Assembly: GCF_009936275.1 (NCBI RefSeq)
Contig: NZ_AP019797.1
Location: 797,501 to 861,500, forward strand
DNA: 64,000 nucleotides
Direction of reading: 5' to 3'
Source of the DNA: Rhodothermus marinus
GTDB taxonomy: Bacteria; Bacteroidota; Rhodothermia; Rhodothermales; Rhodothermaceae
The notes below the pieces were generated by a model. It saw nothing but the letters and a program-made list of their open reading frames with translations. It was not told the origin of the DNA and did no database searches. Position 1 is the stretch's first letter. Every line of letters begins with the position of its first letter. Shown one piece after another: positions 1-9,523 of this stretch. A program made the translations under genes and the position numbers.

Positions 1-1
1 C

Positions 2-223
2 GCCTTTCGCTCCCAGTTCTACAATCCCGAATACGAGCCGGCCGAGGACGAGCCGGAGACGTTCGTTTCCAATCCCGAGTTTTTCCGGTGGATCGAGGCG
101 CGCGCCCGGAGCTACGGCTACATGATCGGCGCCACCTACGGCGAGCCCTTTCTGTACCGACACGGACCGGTGGGCGTCAGAGACCTGATGGCCGTGTTGC
201 GTCACGAAAAACCGTACCGTTAA
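2..223 (+). CDS. bshB1: Bacillithiol biosynthesis deacetylase BshB1 (C-terminal fragment)
   Basis: Only the last 73 codons are in the window; the gene begins upstream. BshB1 is a zinc-dependent LmbE/PIG-L family hydrolase that deacetylates GlcNAc-malate to GlcN-malate in bacillithiol synthesis. The visible tail contains SQFYNP, a PETFVSNPEFF stretch, IEARARSYG, IGATYGEPF and a final GVRDL segment, which match the ending I know for Bacteroidetes-type BshB1. The zinc-binding N-terminal half is outside the window, so the catalytic residues cannot be checked. It ends with TAA about 105 bases before the efp promoter, so it is probably the end of a separate transcript. Confidence 0.8.
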   Translation, partial: AFRSQFYNPEYEPAEDEPETFVSNPEFFRWIEARARSYGYMIGATYGEPFLYRHGPVGVRDLMAVLRHEKPYR

Positions 224-328
224 CGGGCCGGAACGCCGGGCTCTCTTCGTGAAATCTCCGTGATTCGGGAGACGAAGCCCCTTCTTCGAGGTTTGCTCGG
301 CGCCCGTCGCGCCAGCGAGGCGGTTTCG

Positions 329-358
329 TTGACACCTGTGCGGCGGGCAGCCTATATT
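329..358 (+). promoter_or_regulatory. Sigma70-type promoter of the efp operon
   Basis: TTGACA (329-334) and TATATT (353-358) are separated by 18 bases. This is a perfect -35 box and a near-consensus -10 box, about 48 bases before the efp start codon. It is the clearest housekeeping promoter in the window and probably drives efp, accB and accC, and possibly further genes. Confidence 0.75.
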
Positions 359-405
359 GATCTACTGCGTGGCGTATTTTATAGCAAACGAAACCCGTTG
401 CACCG

Positions 406-984
406 ATGGCGGACACGAGCGATTTCCGAAACGGACTGGTCCTTGTCTGGAAAGGCGATCTCTGGCAGATCGTCGAATTTCTCCATGTGAAGCCCGGCAA
501 AGGCGGGGCCTTCGTGCGCACGAAGCTGAAGAACGTGCGGACCGGACAGGTGGTGGACAACACCTTCCGGGCGGGCGAGCGCGTCGAGACGGCCCGCATC
601 GAGCGCCGGCCGCACCAGTTCCTGTACGAGGACGAGCTGGGGCTGCACTTCATGAACCTGGAGACCTACGAGCAGATTACGATTTCGCCTGATCTGGTGC
701 CCCGGCGGGGATTCCTGAAGGAGGGCGGTGAGGCCGACGTGCTCGTGCATGCCGAAACGGAGACGCCCATCACCGTCGAGATTCCCAAACATGTGGAGCT
801 GCGCGTGGTCGAGACCGAGCCCGGCGTGCGGGGCGACACGGCCACGGGTGGCTCGAAGCCGGCCAAACTGGAAAGCGGGGCGGTCATTCAGGTGCCGCTC
901 TTTATCAACGAGGGCGACGTGGTGCGCGTGAACACCGAGACGGGCGAATACATCACGCGCGTGGCCACGGCCGAGGCCGGGTGA
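406..984 (+). CDS. efp: Translation elongation factor EF-P
   Basis: EF-P binds ribosomes stalled on polyproline and promotes peptide bond formation. The 192-residue protein has the full three-domain length: a KOW-like N-terminal domain with the loop HVKPGKGGAF (Lys32 is the tip residue that is post-translationally modified in many bacteria), and a C-terminal OB domain ending in the typical VNTETGEYITR. No modification enzyme (EpmA/B, EarP, YmfI) was seen in this window, so the state of Lys32 is unknown. The ATG at 406 follows the promoter at 329-358. accB begins 27 bases after the stop, suggesting co-transcription. Confidence 0.97.
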   Translation: MADTSDFRNGLVLVWKGDLWQIVEFLHVKPGKGGAFVRTKLKNVRTGQVVDNTFRAGERVETARIERRPHQFLYEDELGLHFMNLETYEQITISPDLVPRRGFLKEGGEADVLVHAETETPITVEIPKHVELRVVETEPGVRGDTATGGSKPAKLESGAVIQVPLFINEGDVVRVNTETGEYITRVATAEAG

Positions 985-1011
985 TCCTCCCCCAACCATC
1001 CCAGCCCTACC

Positions 1012-1581
1012 ATGGACCTGGAACGCATCCGCGAACTGCTGAAAATCGTCGCCGAAAGCGGCGTGGCGGAGGTGGAGATCGAGGAAGAGGACTTCAAACT
1101 GGTCATTCGCAAAAATGCGCCCACGATCGTGATGCAGTCGGCGCCCGTGCCGGCCTACGCCATGCCCTACGGCATGCCCCAGATGATGCCGACGCCGGCC
1201 CCAGCGCCCGTGCCGGCCGCTCAGCCGGTGGCTGCGCCGGCCGGAGTGGGATCCAACCCGGGCTCGGCGGCTGAAGCTCCTGCGGCGCAGACCGACCAGA
1301 GCGCCGATGGAGCCCCGGCGGCCGTCAAAGAGAAGGAAAAAACCTACATTGTGCGGGCGCCGATCGTGGGCACCTTCTACCGCGCGCCGGCCCCCGATGC
1401 GGATCCGTTTGTCGAGGTGGGCGACCGCGTCAAACCCGGCGACGTGCTCTGCATCATTGAGGCGATGAAGCTCATGAACGAGATCGAAAGCGAGGTGGCC
1501 GGCGTGGTCAAAGAAATCCTGGTTGAAAACGCCCAGCCGGTGGAGTACGACCAGCCCCTCTTCGTCATCGCCCTCGACTGA
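1012..1581 (+). CDS. accB: Acetyl-CoA carboxylase biotin carboxyl carrier protein
   Basis: AccB carries the biotin that shuttles carboxylate between biotin carboxylase and carboxyltransferase in the first step of fatty acid synthesis. The 189-residue protein shows an N-terminal helix region (1-35), a Pro/Ala-rich linker (about 45-105) and a C-terminal biotinyl domain with EAMKLMNE, Lys153 being the biotinylated residue. The thumb-containing biotinyl domain ends with a typical PLFVIALD tail. The biotin carboxylase gene starts 8 bases after the stop, forming the usual accBC pair. Confidence 0.97.
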   Translation: MDLERIRELLKIVAESGVAEVEIEEEDFKLVIRKNAPTIVMQSAPVPAYAMPYGMPQMMPTPAPAPVPAAQPVAAPAGVGSNPGSAAEAPAAQTDQSADGAPAAVKEKEKTYIVRAPIVGTFYRAPAPDADPFVEVGDRVKPGDVLCIIEAMKLMNEIESEVAGVVKEILVENAQPVEYDQPLFVIALD

Positions 1582-1588
1582 GCCAGCC

Positions 1589-2947
1589 GTGTTTCGCAAA
1601 GTACTGATCGCCAACCGGGGAGAGATCGCGCTGCGGGTGATCCGCACCTGCCGCGAACTGGGCATCAAGACCGTCGTGGTCTACTCGACGGCCGACCGCG
1701 ACTCGCTCCCCGTGCGCTTTGCCGACGAGGCGGTCTGCATCGGACCACCGCCTTCCTCCGAAAGCTACCTGCGCATCGACCGCATCATCGCGGCCGCCGA
1801 AGTGACCGGCGCCGACGCCATCCATCCGGGCTACGGTTTCCTGTCGGAAAACGCCGACTTCAGTGCCATCTGTGCCGACAACGGATTGAAATTCATCGGC
1901 CCCTCGCCCGAAGCCATCCGGCTCATGGGCGACAAAAGCCTGGCCAAAGAGACGATGCGGAAGGCCGGGGTGCCCGTGGTGCCCGGCTCCGACGGGGTGA
2001 TCGAGAACGTGAAGGAAGGGCTGCGCGTGGCGGCCGAGATCGGCTATCCCGTCATGATCAAAGCGGCGGCCGGAGGCGGCGGACGCGGGATGCGCGTGGT
2101 GCAGCGCGAGGAAGACTTCGAGCGCCAGTTCAATGCGGCGCGCCGCGAGGCCGAGGCGGCCTTCGGACGGCCCGACGTCTATCTGGAGAAGTTCATCGTC
2201 CAGCCCCGCCACGTGGAGATTCAGGTGCTGGGCGACGGCAAAGGGAACGTCATTCACCTGGGCGAGCGCGAATGCTCCATCCAGCGGCGCCACCAGAAGC
2301 TGCTGGAGGAAGCCCCTTCGCCCATCATGGATGAAGACCTGCGGCGACGCATGGGTGAGGCGGCCGTGCGCGGCGCCCAGGCCGTCAACTACGAAGGGGC
2401 CGGCACGATCGAATTTCTGGTCGATGCCAACCGTAACTTCTACTTCATGGAGATGAACACCCGCATTCAGGTCGAGCACCCCGTCACCGAGGAGGTGACG
2501 GGCTTCGACCTGATCGAACAGCAGTTGCGGATCGCGATGGGCGAGCCGCTGCCGCCCCAGGAGGCCGTCCGGATCGAGGGACACGCCATTGAGTGCCGCA
2601 TCAACGCGGAGGATCCGTTCAAGAACTTCAGCCCCTCGCCGGGCAAGATCACCGTGTTTCATCCGCCGGGTGGGCCGGGTGTGCGGCTCGACACGCACGT
2701 GTACGCGGGCTACATGATCCCGCCCTACTACGATTCGATGATCGCCAAGCTGATCGTGCGGGCACCCACGCGCCAGCAGGCCATCCGCCGCATGCTGCGG
2801 GCGCTCGAGGAGTTTGTCATCGAAGGGGTACGCACGACCATCCCCTTCCATCGCCAGCTGCTGGAACATCCCGACTTTCAGGCGGGGCGGTTCGACACGC
2901 GCTTTCTGGAAACAACTTTTCGCCTGGAACCCGAGCCAACCTCCTGA
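1589..2947 (+). CDS. accC: Acetyl-CoA carboxylase, biotin carboxylase subunit
   Basis: This enzyme carboxylates AccB-bound biotin using ATP and bicarbonate. I chose the GTG at 1589 because it gives the canonical N-terminus ([15 protein letters not shown]) and a 452-residue protein, the normal family length. An in-frame ATG further upstream lies inside accB and would add unrelated sequence. Visible landmarks are the glycine-rich ATP-grasp loop [11 protein letters not shown] (around residues 160-170), [10 protein letters not shown], the [10 protein letters not shown] segment and the catalytic [14 protein letters not shown] motif, followed by the C-terminal biotin carboxylase domain. Confidence 0.96.
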   Translation: MFRKVLIANRGEIALRVIRTCRELGIKTVVVYSTADRDSLPVRFADEAVCIGPPPSSESYLRIDRIIAAAEVTGADAIHPGYGFLSENADFSAICADNGLKFIGPSPEAIRLMGDKSLAKETMRKAGVPVVPGSDGVIENVKEGLRVAAEIGYPVMIKAAAGGGGRGMRVVQREEDFERQFNAARREAEAAFGRPDVYLEKFIVQPRHVEIQVLGDGKGNVIHLGERECSIQRRHQKLLEEAPSPIMDEDLRRRMGEAAVRGAQAVNYEGAGTIEFLVDANRNFYFMEMNTRIQVEHPVTEEVTGFDLIEQQLRIAMGEPLPPQEAVRIEGHAIECRINAEDPFKNFSPSPGKITVFHPPGGPGVRLDTHVYAGYMIPPYYDSMIAKLIVRAPTRQQAIRRMLRALEEFVIEGVRTTIPFHRQLLEHPDFQAGRFDTRFLETTFRLEPEPTS

Positions 2948-2970
2948 CGAACCAGAAACCCAACGACGCC

Positions 2971-3354
2971 ATGGAATTCCCCAGCGAATTACGTTACACG
3001 AAAGAGCACGAGTGGCTGCGGCTGGAAGCCGACGGTAAGGAAGCCACGGTCGGCATCACGGACTTCGCCCAGCGGGAGCTGGGCGACATTGTTTACGTCG
3101 AGCTGCAGCCCGTGGGGACCGAACTGGCCAAAGATGAGGTGTTCGGGACGGTCGAGGCGGTCAAGACCGTCTCGGAGCTGTTCATGCCGGTTTCGGGCAC
3201 CATCATCGCCGTCAACGAGGCGCTCCAGGATCATCCGGAGCTGGTCAACCAGTCGCCCTACGGCGAGGGCTGGATGATCCGCATTGCGGTGAAGGATCCT
3301 TCGGAGGTGGAGACGCTGCTGACGGCCGAGGAGTACGCGGCCATGGTGGGGTGA
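2971..3354 (+). CDS. gcvH: Glycine cleavage system H protein
   Basis: GcvH is the lipoyl carrier of the glycine cleavage complex and can also relay lipoate or octanoate in some bacteria. The protein has 127 residues with the standard start (RYTKEHEWL), a [19 protein letters not shown]-like core and [13 protein letters not shown], where Lys65 is the lipoylation site. The ATG at 2971 was preferred over longer in-frame starts that overlap accC. No gcvT or gcvP is present nearby, so here gcvH sits in a housekeeping run between accC and guaA and not in a gcv operon. Confidence 0.96.
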   Translation: MEFPSELRYTKEHEWLRLEADGKEATVGITDFAQRELGDIVYVELQPVGTELAKDEVFGTVEAVKTVSELFMPVSGTIIAVNEALQDHPELVNQSPYGEGWMIRIAVKDPSEVETLLTAEEYAAMVG

Positions 3355-3376
3355 GCAGGAAGGGAAACGAGCGGCA

Positions 3377-4945
3377 ATGCACGAAAAGATCGTCATTCTC
3401 GACTTCGGCTCGCAGTACACGCAATTGATCGCCCGGCGCGTGCGGGAGGCGGGGGTCTACTCGGAGATCTACCCCTGCACGCTTACGCCGGACGAAGTGG
3501 CGGCGCTGCGTCCGAAGGGGTTGATCCTTTCGGGCGGGCCCTGCTCGGTCTACGATCCGGGCGCGCCGCAACTGCCCCGCGAGATGCTGGAGCTGCGGCG
3601 CGAAGACGGCTCGCCGATGCCCGTGCTGGGCATCTGCTACGGGCTGCAGGCGATGGCCCAGACGCTGGGCGGGGCCGTCGAGCGGGCTGATCGGCGTGAG
3701 TTCGGGCGGGCCCATCTGGAGATCGACGACGACTCGGATCTGTTCGCCGGGGTGCCTTCGGGGACCACGGTCTGGATGAGCCACGGCGACCACCTGACGC
3801 GCCTGCCCGAGGGCTTCGAGGTCATCGCCCATACGGAAAACGCGCCGATCGCGGCCGTGCGGGCCGTCGATCGCCCCCTCTACGGCGTGCAGTTTCACCC
3901 CGAGGTGGTGCACACCGACTACGGGCGCCAGATCCTGCAGAACTTCGCGCTGCGGATCTGCGGCTGTCGGGGCGACTGGACGCCGGCCTCGTTCATCGAA
4001 GAAAAGATCGCCGAGGTGCGCGAGCGGGTAGGCGACGAGCACGTAATTCTGGGCCTCTCGGGCGGCGTCGATTCGTCCGTGGCGGCCGTGCTGCTGCACC
4101 GGGCGCTGGGCGACCGGCTCACCTGCATCTTTGTGGACAACGGCCTGCTTCGCAAGGGCGAGGCCGAGCAGGTGGTGGCCACGTTCCGGGATCACTTCCA
4201 CATCCGGCTGAAGGCCGTCGATGCCGGAGCGCTGTTTCTCTCGCGCCTGGAAGGCGTGGTCGATCCCGAGCAGAAGCGCAAGATCATCGGCGCCACGTTC
4301 ATCGAGGTTTTCGAGCAGGCCACGGAAGAGCTGACGCGCGAGCTGGGGCGCCGTCCGCGCTTTCTGGCCCAGGGCACGCTCTACCCCGACGTGATTGAAA
4401 GCGTGTCGTTCCGGGGGCCTTCGGCCACGATCAAAACGCACCACAACGTGGGTGGCCTGCCCGAAAAACTCAATTTTGAGATCATCGAGCCGTTTCGGGA
4501 GCTTTTCAAAGACGAAGTGCGGGCCATCGGCCGTTTACTGCAGGTGCCCGAGGTGATCCTGCACCGCCATCCGTTCCCCGGACCGGGTCTGGCCGTCCGG
4601 GTGATCGGTCCGGTGACGAAGGAACGGCTGGACCTGCTGCGCGAGGCCGACGCGATTTTCATCGAAGAGCTGCAGCGGCACGGCCTCTATGACCAGGTAT
4701 GGCAGGCCTTTGCCGTGCTGCTGCCCGTGCAGACGGTGGGCGTGATGGGCGACGAGCGCACCTATGAGTACGTGTGCGCGCTGCGGGCCGTGACCAGCGT
4801 CGATGGCATGACGGCCGACTGGGCCCGCCTGCCGCACGAATTCCTGGCGCACGTGTCCAACCGCATCGTCAACGAGGTGCGGGGCATCAACCGGGCCGTT
4901 TACGACATCAGCTCGAAGCCACCGGCCACGATCGAATGGGAATGA
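3377..4945 (+). CDS. guaA: GMP synthase (glutamine-hydrolysing)
   Basis: GuaA converts XMP to GMP using glutamine and ATP. The 522-residue protein has both modules: an N-terminal class I glutamine amidotransferase with the triad Cys87 (GICYGLQ), His174 and Glu176 (FHPEV), and a C-terminal ATP pyrophosphatase domain with the P-loop SGGVDSS at 228-234. It ends in the highly conserved KPPATIEWE. The next gene overlaps its stop codon (ATGA at 4942-4945), so the downstream envelope genes are likely translationally coupled. Confidence 0.98.
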   Translation: MHEKIVILDFGSQYTQLIARRVREAGVYSEIYPCTLTPDEVAALRPKGLILSGGPCSVYDPGAPQLPREMLELRREDGSPMPVLGICYGLQAMAQTLGGAVERADRREFGRAHLEIDDDSDLFAGVPSGTTVWMSHGDHLTRLPEGFEVIAHTENAPIAAVRAVDRPLYGVQFHPEVVHTDYGRQILQNFALRICGCRGDWTPASFIEEKIAEVRERVGDEHVILGLSGGVDSSVAAVLLHRALGDRLTCIFVDNGLLRKGEAEQVVATFRDHFHIRLKAVDAGALFLSRLEGVVDPEQKRKIIGATFIEVFEQATEELTRELGRRPRFLAQGTLYPDVIESVSFRGPSATIKTHHNVGGLPEKLNFEIIEPFRELFKDEVRAIGRLLQVPEVILHRHPFPGPGLAVRVIGPVTKERLDLLREADAIFIEELQRHGLYDQVWQAFAVLLPVQTVGVMGDERTYEYVCALRAVTSVDGMTADWARLPHEFLAHVSNRIVNEVRGINRAVYDISSKPPATIEWE

Positions 4946-6372
4946 GCCGCCGCGGCATACAGGCGCTTCTGATCGGGTGGCTGCTGGGCCTGATGGGGCT
5001 CGGCGCGTGGGCTCAGCCGACCGAAATCCCGCGCATCGAAGCGGCCGAAACCGAATTCGGGCAGGCGCTGCAAGCCTTCGAGCGGGGCGACTACGGACTG
5101 GCCTACCGGCAATTCCGGCGGGTGATCGACGCCTATCCGGCGCATCGGCGCACGACGGCCGCCTGGATCATGGCCGCCAAGGCGCTCTATCGCATGGGGG
5201 AGTACGACCATGTGATCCGATGGGCCGACGAGTTCGTGGCACGGTACCCGACGAGTCGCTACCGCTCCGAGGCCGAACGACTCCGGCATCTGGCCGAAGC
5301 GGCCCTGCTGCGCCGCCGACAGGCGGCCCGTCTGATCACGCTGGGCATTTTGCTGCCCATGGACGCCGACAACGCACCGCTGACCCAGGCGCTGTTCGAC
5401 GGGATCCGGCTGGCCGTCGCGGCGCACAATGCCGACAGCCTGGCCGCACCGGTGCGCATGGTGTTCCGGGATGCCGGAAACGATCCGGCCCGGGTGCAGG
5501 CGGCGCTGCGGGCGCTTCTCGATGAACAGCAGGCCGATCTGGTGATCGGTCCGCTCTACAGCGAGCAGGCACGGGCGGCCGCCGAGGTGGCCGAGCAGCG
5601 GGGCGTCGTGCTCGTGGCCCCGCTGGCGACCGACGAACGGGTTTCCGAAGCCCGCCGCTTTGTGTTTCAGGCCAACCCGACACTGACCGTGCGCGGCGAA
5701 CTCATGGCCCGCATGGCCGTCTACGGGCTCCGGCTCGACAGCATCGGCGTGGTGGCCCAGTTCGGCGACCCGACCGCCGAGCGCATGGCCGAGGCGTTTC
5801 AGGCCGAAGCGCTCCGCCTGGGAGCCGCCGTCCCGTTCTACAAATTGCTGTCCGATGCGCAGGCCTGGGCACAACTGGTGCAGCACGTCGGGCGCGATAC
5901 GCTGGCCCGGGTGCGGGCGCTTTACCTGCCGCTTTCAGGCGCGAACGCACCCCTGCTGGCCCGTGCGGCACTGAGCAGCCTGGATCGCTCCGGGCTCACA
6001 CCGCGCGTGCTGGGCAATGCCGCCTGGCGCGACGTGCAGGCGGCCCTGCAGGCCAGCCGCTACCTGCTGACCTTCAGCAACGACTTCTACGTCGATACCA
6101 GTCGGGCCGAAGTGAAAGATTTTATCCGGCGCCATCAGGCCCTGGGCCGCACGGAGGCGCCCGACCGGCTGGTCTACACCGGCTACGATGTGACGCGCTT
6201 TCTGCTGACGCAGCTGCCGGATCGCGCGGCGCTGGTGGATCTGGCCGACCGCATCCGGACGGCCCCGTTTTACCAGGGACTGGGCATCCGGCTGCACTTC
6301 GACGGCGGCCAGGTCAATCGCGCCCTGTATTTCCATCGCTACCGTGACGGACGGCTTGAGCTGCTGCGCTGA
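4942..6372 (+). CDS. TPR plus periplasmic-binding-fold protein (LpoA/LppC-like)
   Basis: The protein is about 476 residues. It has an N-terminal signal peptide (hydrophobic stretch ending in GAWAQP), TPR-like helical repeats in the first 130 residues ([28 protein letters not shown]), then a type-1 periplasmic-binding fold ([50 protein letters not shown]). That order resembles LpoA/LppC, the outer-membrane activator of penicillin-binding proteins, and also branched-chain amino acid binding proteins. The signal sequence ends without a lipobox Cys, unlike LpoA. Start: ATG at 4942 overlaps the guaA stop as ATGA; an ATG two codons upstream (4936) is also possible. Ligand and partner are unknown. 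Confidence 0.7.
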   Translation: MSRRGIQALLIGWLLGLMGLGAWAQPTEIPRIEAAETEFGQALQAFERGDYGLAYRQFRRVIDAYPAHRRTTAAWIMAAKALYRMGEYDHVIRWADEFVARYPTSRYRSEAERLRHLAEAALLRRRQAARLITLGILLPMDADNAPLTQALFDGIRLAVAAHNADSLAAPVRMVFRDAGNDPARVQAALRALLDEQQADLVIGPLYSEQARAAAEVAEQRGVVLVAPLATDERVSEARRFVFQANPTLTVRGELMARMAVYGLRLDSIGVVAQFGDPTAERMAEAFQAEALRLGAAVPFYKLLSDAQAWAQLVQHVGRDTLARVRALYLPLSGANAPLLARAALSSLDRSGLTPRVLGNAAWRDVQAALQASRYLLTFSNDFYVDTSRAEVKDFIRRHQALGRTEAPDRLVYTGYDVTRFLLTQLPDRAALVDLADRIRTAPFYQGLGIRLHFDGGQVNRALYFHRYRDGRLELLR

Positions 6373-6429
6373 GAGGAACAGGCCCTGCGGCGCTTCGTAC
6401 CAGTCGCGGCATTTTAAAAACAGAAGCTT

Positions 6430-7272
6430 ATGCTGAAAAGCTTTCGACAGATTGGAACCGGGTGGCTGCTGGTGATCGGCCTGCTGGTGGCCGGTTGTGC
6501 GGGAAGCGGGCGTCTGCGGCACAGCTCGCCGCAGGAGGCCTTCGAGCGCGCCATGGAATTCTATAACCAGGGGAAGTACGACCGCGCCATCGAGTACTTC
6601 AAGGCGGTCTTTACCTACGGGCGCACGCACGAATGGGCCGCCGACGCGCAGTTCTACCTGGCCCGTGCCTACTACCAGAACAAGGAGTACCTGCTGGCCG
6701 CCAGCGAGTACGAGCGCTTCATCCAGATCTACCAGATCGACCCCCGCGTGCCGCAGGCCGAGTACGAGCGGGCCATGTGCTACTACAAGCTCTCGCCGCC
6801 CTACGAACTGGACCAGACCGACACGCGCAAGGCCATCGAGGCTTTTCAGCTCTTCATCGACCGCTACCCCAATCACGAACTGGTCGACGACGCTACGCAG
6901 AAAATCCGCGAACTCCGCGCGAAGCTGGCCCGCAAGCAGTACGAGGCCGCCCGGCTGTACGAACGTCGTGAACTCTACGAAGCGGCCGCCGTCACCTACG
7001 AAGCGGTCTTCGACGCCTACCCCGACACCCCCTGGGCCGACGACGCGCTGGTCGGTGCCATGCGGGCCTACATCGCCTATGCCGAGCAGAGCGTGCGGGC
7101 TCGCCAGCCGGAGCGCTACCGGCGGGCCGTCGAACTCTACGAGCGCCTGCTCCAGATCTTCCCCGAAAGTCCGCTGCTGCGCACGGCCGAAGCGCTTTAC
7201 ACACAGGCCCGGCAGCGACTGACGGAGCTGGAAGGGGATGCTTCGCTGGCCCAGGGGCAACGCCAGAACTGA
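6430..7272 (+). CDS. bamD: Outer membrane assembly lipoprotein BamD
   Basis: BamD is the essential TPR lipoprotein of the BAM complex that inserts beta-barrel proteins into the outer membrane. The 280-residue product has a lipoprotein signal peptide with lipobox LVAGC (Cys23), then repeated TPR units: [65 protein letters not shown] and [12 protein letters not shown]. The SPPYELDQ-type segment and the overall length match YfiO/BamD. nadD starts 3 bases after the stop, so the two are probably co-translated. Confidence 0.93.
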   Translation: MLKSFRQIGTGWLLVIGLLVAGCAGSGRLRHSSPQEAFERAMEFYNQGKYDRAIEYFKAVFTYGRTHEWAADAQFYLARAYYQNKEYLLAASEYERFIQIYQIDPRVPQAEYERAMCYYKLSPPYELDQTDTRKAIEAFQLFIDRYPNHELVDDATQKIRELRAKLARKQYEAARLYERRELYEAAAVTYEAVFDAYPDTPWADDALVGAMRAYIAYAEQSVRARQPERYRRAVELYERLLQIFPESPLLRTAEALYTQARQRLTELEGDASLAQGQRQN

Positions 7273-7275
7273 CGC

Positions 7276-7875
7276 ATGGCACGGCAGCGCGTCGGGCTCT
7301 TCGGCGGTTCGTTCAATCCCCCGCACCTGGCCCATCTGATCGTGGCCGAACAGGTGCGTGAGCAGGCCGGACTGGACCGGGTGCTCTGGGTGCCCTGTCA
7401 CACACCGCCCCACAAGGACGAACAGGAGCTGGCCGCGCCGCGTCACCGACTGGCCATGGTGCGGCTGGCCGTCGAGGGTAATCCATTTTTTGAGGTCTCC
7501 GATATAGAAATTCGCCGGAGGGGCCGCTCCTACACGATCGACACGATCCGTGCGTTGCAGACGCAGCACCCTGACTGGGAACTGAGGCTGATCCTGGGCG
7601 AAGACAGCCTCCGCACCTTCCACACCTGGCGTGCTCCGGAAGAGATCGTCGCCCGCGTGCCGCTGGTCGTTTATCGCCGGCCCGATGCGCCCGACCATCC
7701 GGTCGATCCACGTTTTCTGGCCCGAACCACGTTCGTCGAGGCCCCGCTGCTGGAGATTTCGGCCACCGAGATCCGCCGGCGCTGTCGCGAGGGCCGTTCC
7801 ATTCGCTATTTCGTACCCGAGCCGGTCCGACAATACATCATCGAACACCAACTCTACGGCGCTTCGGTGCGCTGA
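7276..7875 (+). CDS. nadD: Nicotinate-nucleotide adenylyltransferase
   Basis: NadD adenylates nicotinate mononucleotide to deamido-NAD in NAD synthesis. The 199-residue protein has the nucleotidyltransferase signature GLFGGSFNPPHLAH at its N-terminus (residues 7-20), the LRLILGEDSL segment and the C-terminal ISATEIRRR motif that contacts ATP phosphates. Length is normal. It closes the tightly packed + strand run that starts with efp; the following 137 bases hold two palindromes and no obvious terminator. Confidence 0.96.
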   Translation: MARQRVGLFGGSFNPPHLAHLIVAEQVREQAGLDRVLWVPCHTPPHKDEQELAAPRHRLAMVRLAVEGNPFFEVSDIEIRRRGRSYTIDTIRALQTQHPDWELRLILGEDSLRTFHTWRAPEEIVARVPLVVYRRPDAPDHPVDPRFLARTTFVEAPLLEISATEIRRRCREGRSIRYFVPEPVRQYIIEHQLYGASVR

Positions 7876-7903
7876 AAACGCATCTTCGGGTGCGCCGGAG
7901 GCG

Positions 7904-7917
7904 ATATTTCGAAATAT
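7904..7917. promoter_or_regulatory. Perfect 14-bp palindrome after nadD
   Basis: ATATTTCGAAATAT reads the same on both strands and lies 28 bases after the nadD stop in an AT-rich pocket. It has no T-tract, so it is a better candidate for a protein-binding dyad than for a terminator. No binding protein can be assigned. Confidence 0.4.
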
Positions 7918-7952
7918 GAAAAATCCATTTTTTGGGCGCGTGCGTGCGGATT

Positions 7953-7966
7953 GTTCAGCTCTGAAC
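7953..7966. promoter_or_regulatory. Inverted repeat GTTCAG-CT-CTGAAC
   Basis: Six-base perfect arms with a 2-base centre lie 46 bases upstream of the small gene at 8013. The size and position suit an operator, but nothing identifies the regulator. Confidence 0.35.
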
Positions 7967-8012
7967 GAAGAGGGGTTCGGCATGGTCACCCTGGCAGTAA
8001 CATGGACGTCGT

Positions 8013-8222
8013 ATGCCGAACACTCACCCCGGCTCCGTCGAACAGCTGCTGCAACGCGCCCTTGAACTCGGGCTCATCGATCGGTACGAGCGCCGCGGCG
8101 ATCGCTTCTACCTCGAAGCCGCTTCCCTGCAGGTTGAACTGACCGAAACGCAGGCGTTGCGCTGGCTCGAAGCGGCTCTGGACGCCTTTCTACGCATGCA
8201 GGGAGGACTGCGCGAAGACTGA
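8013..8222 (+). CDS. Small uncharacterised protein, 69 residues
   Basis: I do not recognise this protein. It is acidic and helical (SVEQLLQRALELGLIDRYERRGDRFYLEAASLQVELTETQALRWLEAA in outline), without a signal peptide, Cys pairs or membrane segments. The pattern of a short helical lead, a RGDRFYLE beta-like strand and an amphipathic C-terminal helix is compatible with a small regulator or adaptor, but that is speculation. It is isolated: 137 bases from nadD and 170 bases before the next gene. The 170-base gap downstream shows no terminator or RNA that I can identify. Confidence 0.55.
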   Translation: MPNTHPGSVEQLLQRALELGLIDRYERRGDRFYLEAASLQVELTETQALRWLEAALDAFLRMQGGLRED

Positions 8223-8392
8223 TCGCGCGGGTGCCGAAGCCCGGGCGCATTGCCTTCGAGCAAGCACGGTCCTGCCGACGGCCGGACCATGAAAGCATCG
8301 GGCGCAGTGGCATGCTTCGGCCATGCACATCCGCTTGAAACGCCGCCGGTGCTGGATCGTTTGTTCGCTCGGGTTTCAGCATCGGTGGACAC

Positions 8393-9520
8393 ATGAGCGA
8401 AACACCTGCACGACAGGAAGTCAAAAGCCAGACGCTGTTGCAGCGGGCGCGGGCGGCCCATGCAAGCAGTCGGTTTGCCGAGGCGGCACGCCTGTATCTG
8501 GCGGCGGCCCGTCTGCTGGGCGATCGTCCCGACCGGCGCGCCGAGGCCCTGCTGGAGGCCGCGCATGCGCTGCGCCTGGTGGGATACTTTCGGCGGGCCC
8601 TGCAGCTCTACGAGCGGGTGCAGGCCCTGGCGCAGCAGCTCGGCGACGAGGCGCTCTGGATGGACGCGCGCGTCGGCGAGGGGATGGCCCGCCGTGCCAT
8701 GGGCGACCTTGAAACGGCCATCGCCTGCTTCCGAGAAGCGCTGGACTACTACCAGGAACAGGACGATCCGGAAGGCATCGGCTACACGCTCTGGTGTCTG
8801 GGTGGTGCGCTGCGCCTGACCGGCGACTTTGACGAAGCGCTCGACTGTCTGCTGGAAGCGCTGGACATCTTCGAAGACGAGGAGCCTTCGACGGCCGAGG
8901 GATACGTCCGCTGCGCGCTGGGCGGCCTGAGCCGGATGCGGGGCGAATACGACGCTTCACTGGCCTACTACCAGGCGGCCGAGCGTATCCTGACGGCCTG
9001 CGACGACCTCTTCGGCCGCGCCTATGCCGCCTGCGGCATCGCCAACGCCCACCGCATGCTGGGCAACGTCGAGGCCGCCCATCATTATTTTACCCAGGCC
9101 CAGCAGCGCTACCACCAGATCGGCGATCGGGTCAGCTACGCCTACACGCTCTGGGGCGAGGGGACGCTTTTCAAGGTGACGCACCGGCTCGAACAGGCCC
9201 GCGAGCGATTCCGACAGGCGCTTACGCTCTTTCGCGCAACGGGCGACGACCGGGGCATCGCCTACGCCTACACGGGCCTGGCCGAGCTGCTGCTGCTCGA
9301 AGAACGGGCCCCCAAGCAGGCCCGGAGCTACCTGGAAGCGGCTCGTGAACGGGCCGGTCGGCACGGCTACACCTTCGAACGACTGCACGCCGAGCTGCTG
9401 TTGCATCTGTCCGGAATGCAACCGGCCGAAGGGGGACTGGAGGCGTTGCGCGAAGCCTATCGGCGTTGCGGTTCGCAATGGCTCGAAGGTGAAGTCTCCC
9501 TTCCACTCAACATTCCGTAG
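8393..9520 (+). CDS. Tetratricopeptide repeat protein, cytoplasmic
   Basis: The 375-residue protein is built almost entirely of TPR units of about 40 residues, of the class with Gly-Asp turns between helices (LGDEALW, MGDLETAIACF, TGDFDEALDCL, IGDRVSYAYTLW, TGDDRGIAYAYTGLAELL). There is no signal peptide, DNA-binding domain or enzymatic domain, so it is a scaffold or peptide-binding protein. Such repeats are usual in LGN-like and transcriptional-sensor proteins, but here they stand alone. The GH32 gene starts 3 bases after the stop codon, so the two are almost certainly one operon; a functional link to fructan use is inference only. Confidence 0.85.
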   Translation: MSETPARQEVKSQTLLQRARAAHASSRFAEAARLYLAAARLLGDRPDRRAEALLEAAHALRLVGYFRRALQLYERVQALAQQLGDEALWMDARVGEGMARRAMGDLETAIACFREALDYYQEQDDPEGIGYTLWCLGGALRLTGDFDEALDCLLEALDIFEDEEPSTAEGYVRCALGGLSRMRGEYDASLAYYQAAERILTACDDLFGRAYAACGIANAHRMLGNVEAAHHYFTQAQQRYHQIGDRVSYAYTLWGEGTLFKVTHRLEQARERFRQALTLFRATGDDRGIAYAYTGLAELLLLEERAPKQARSYLEAARERAGRHGYTFERLHAELLLHLSGMQPAEGGLEALREAYRRCGSQWLEGEVSLPLNIP

Positions 9521-9523
9521 CCG

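Noticed and set aside
4774-4941. Longer start for the LpoA-like gene inside guaA
   Set aside because: The added residues are guaA codons read in another frame; the signal peptide begins at 4942 (or 4936).
379-7989. Long open frames on the - strand opposite efp, accBC, guaA, bamD and nadD (up to 684 codons)
   Set aside because: They mirror strongly biased GC-rich genes on the + strand, have low-complexity His/Arg/Gly-rich products and match no family.
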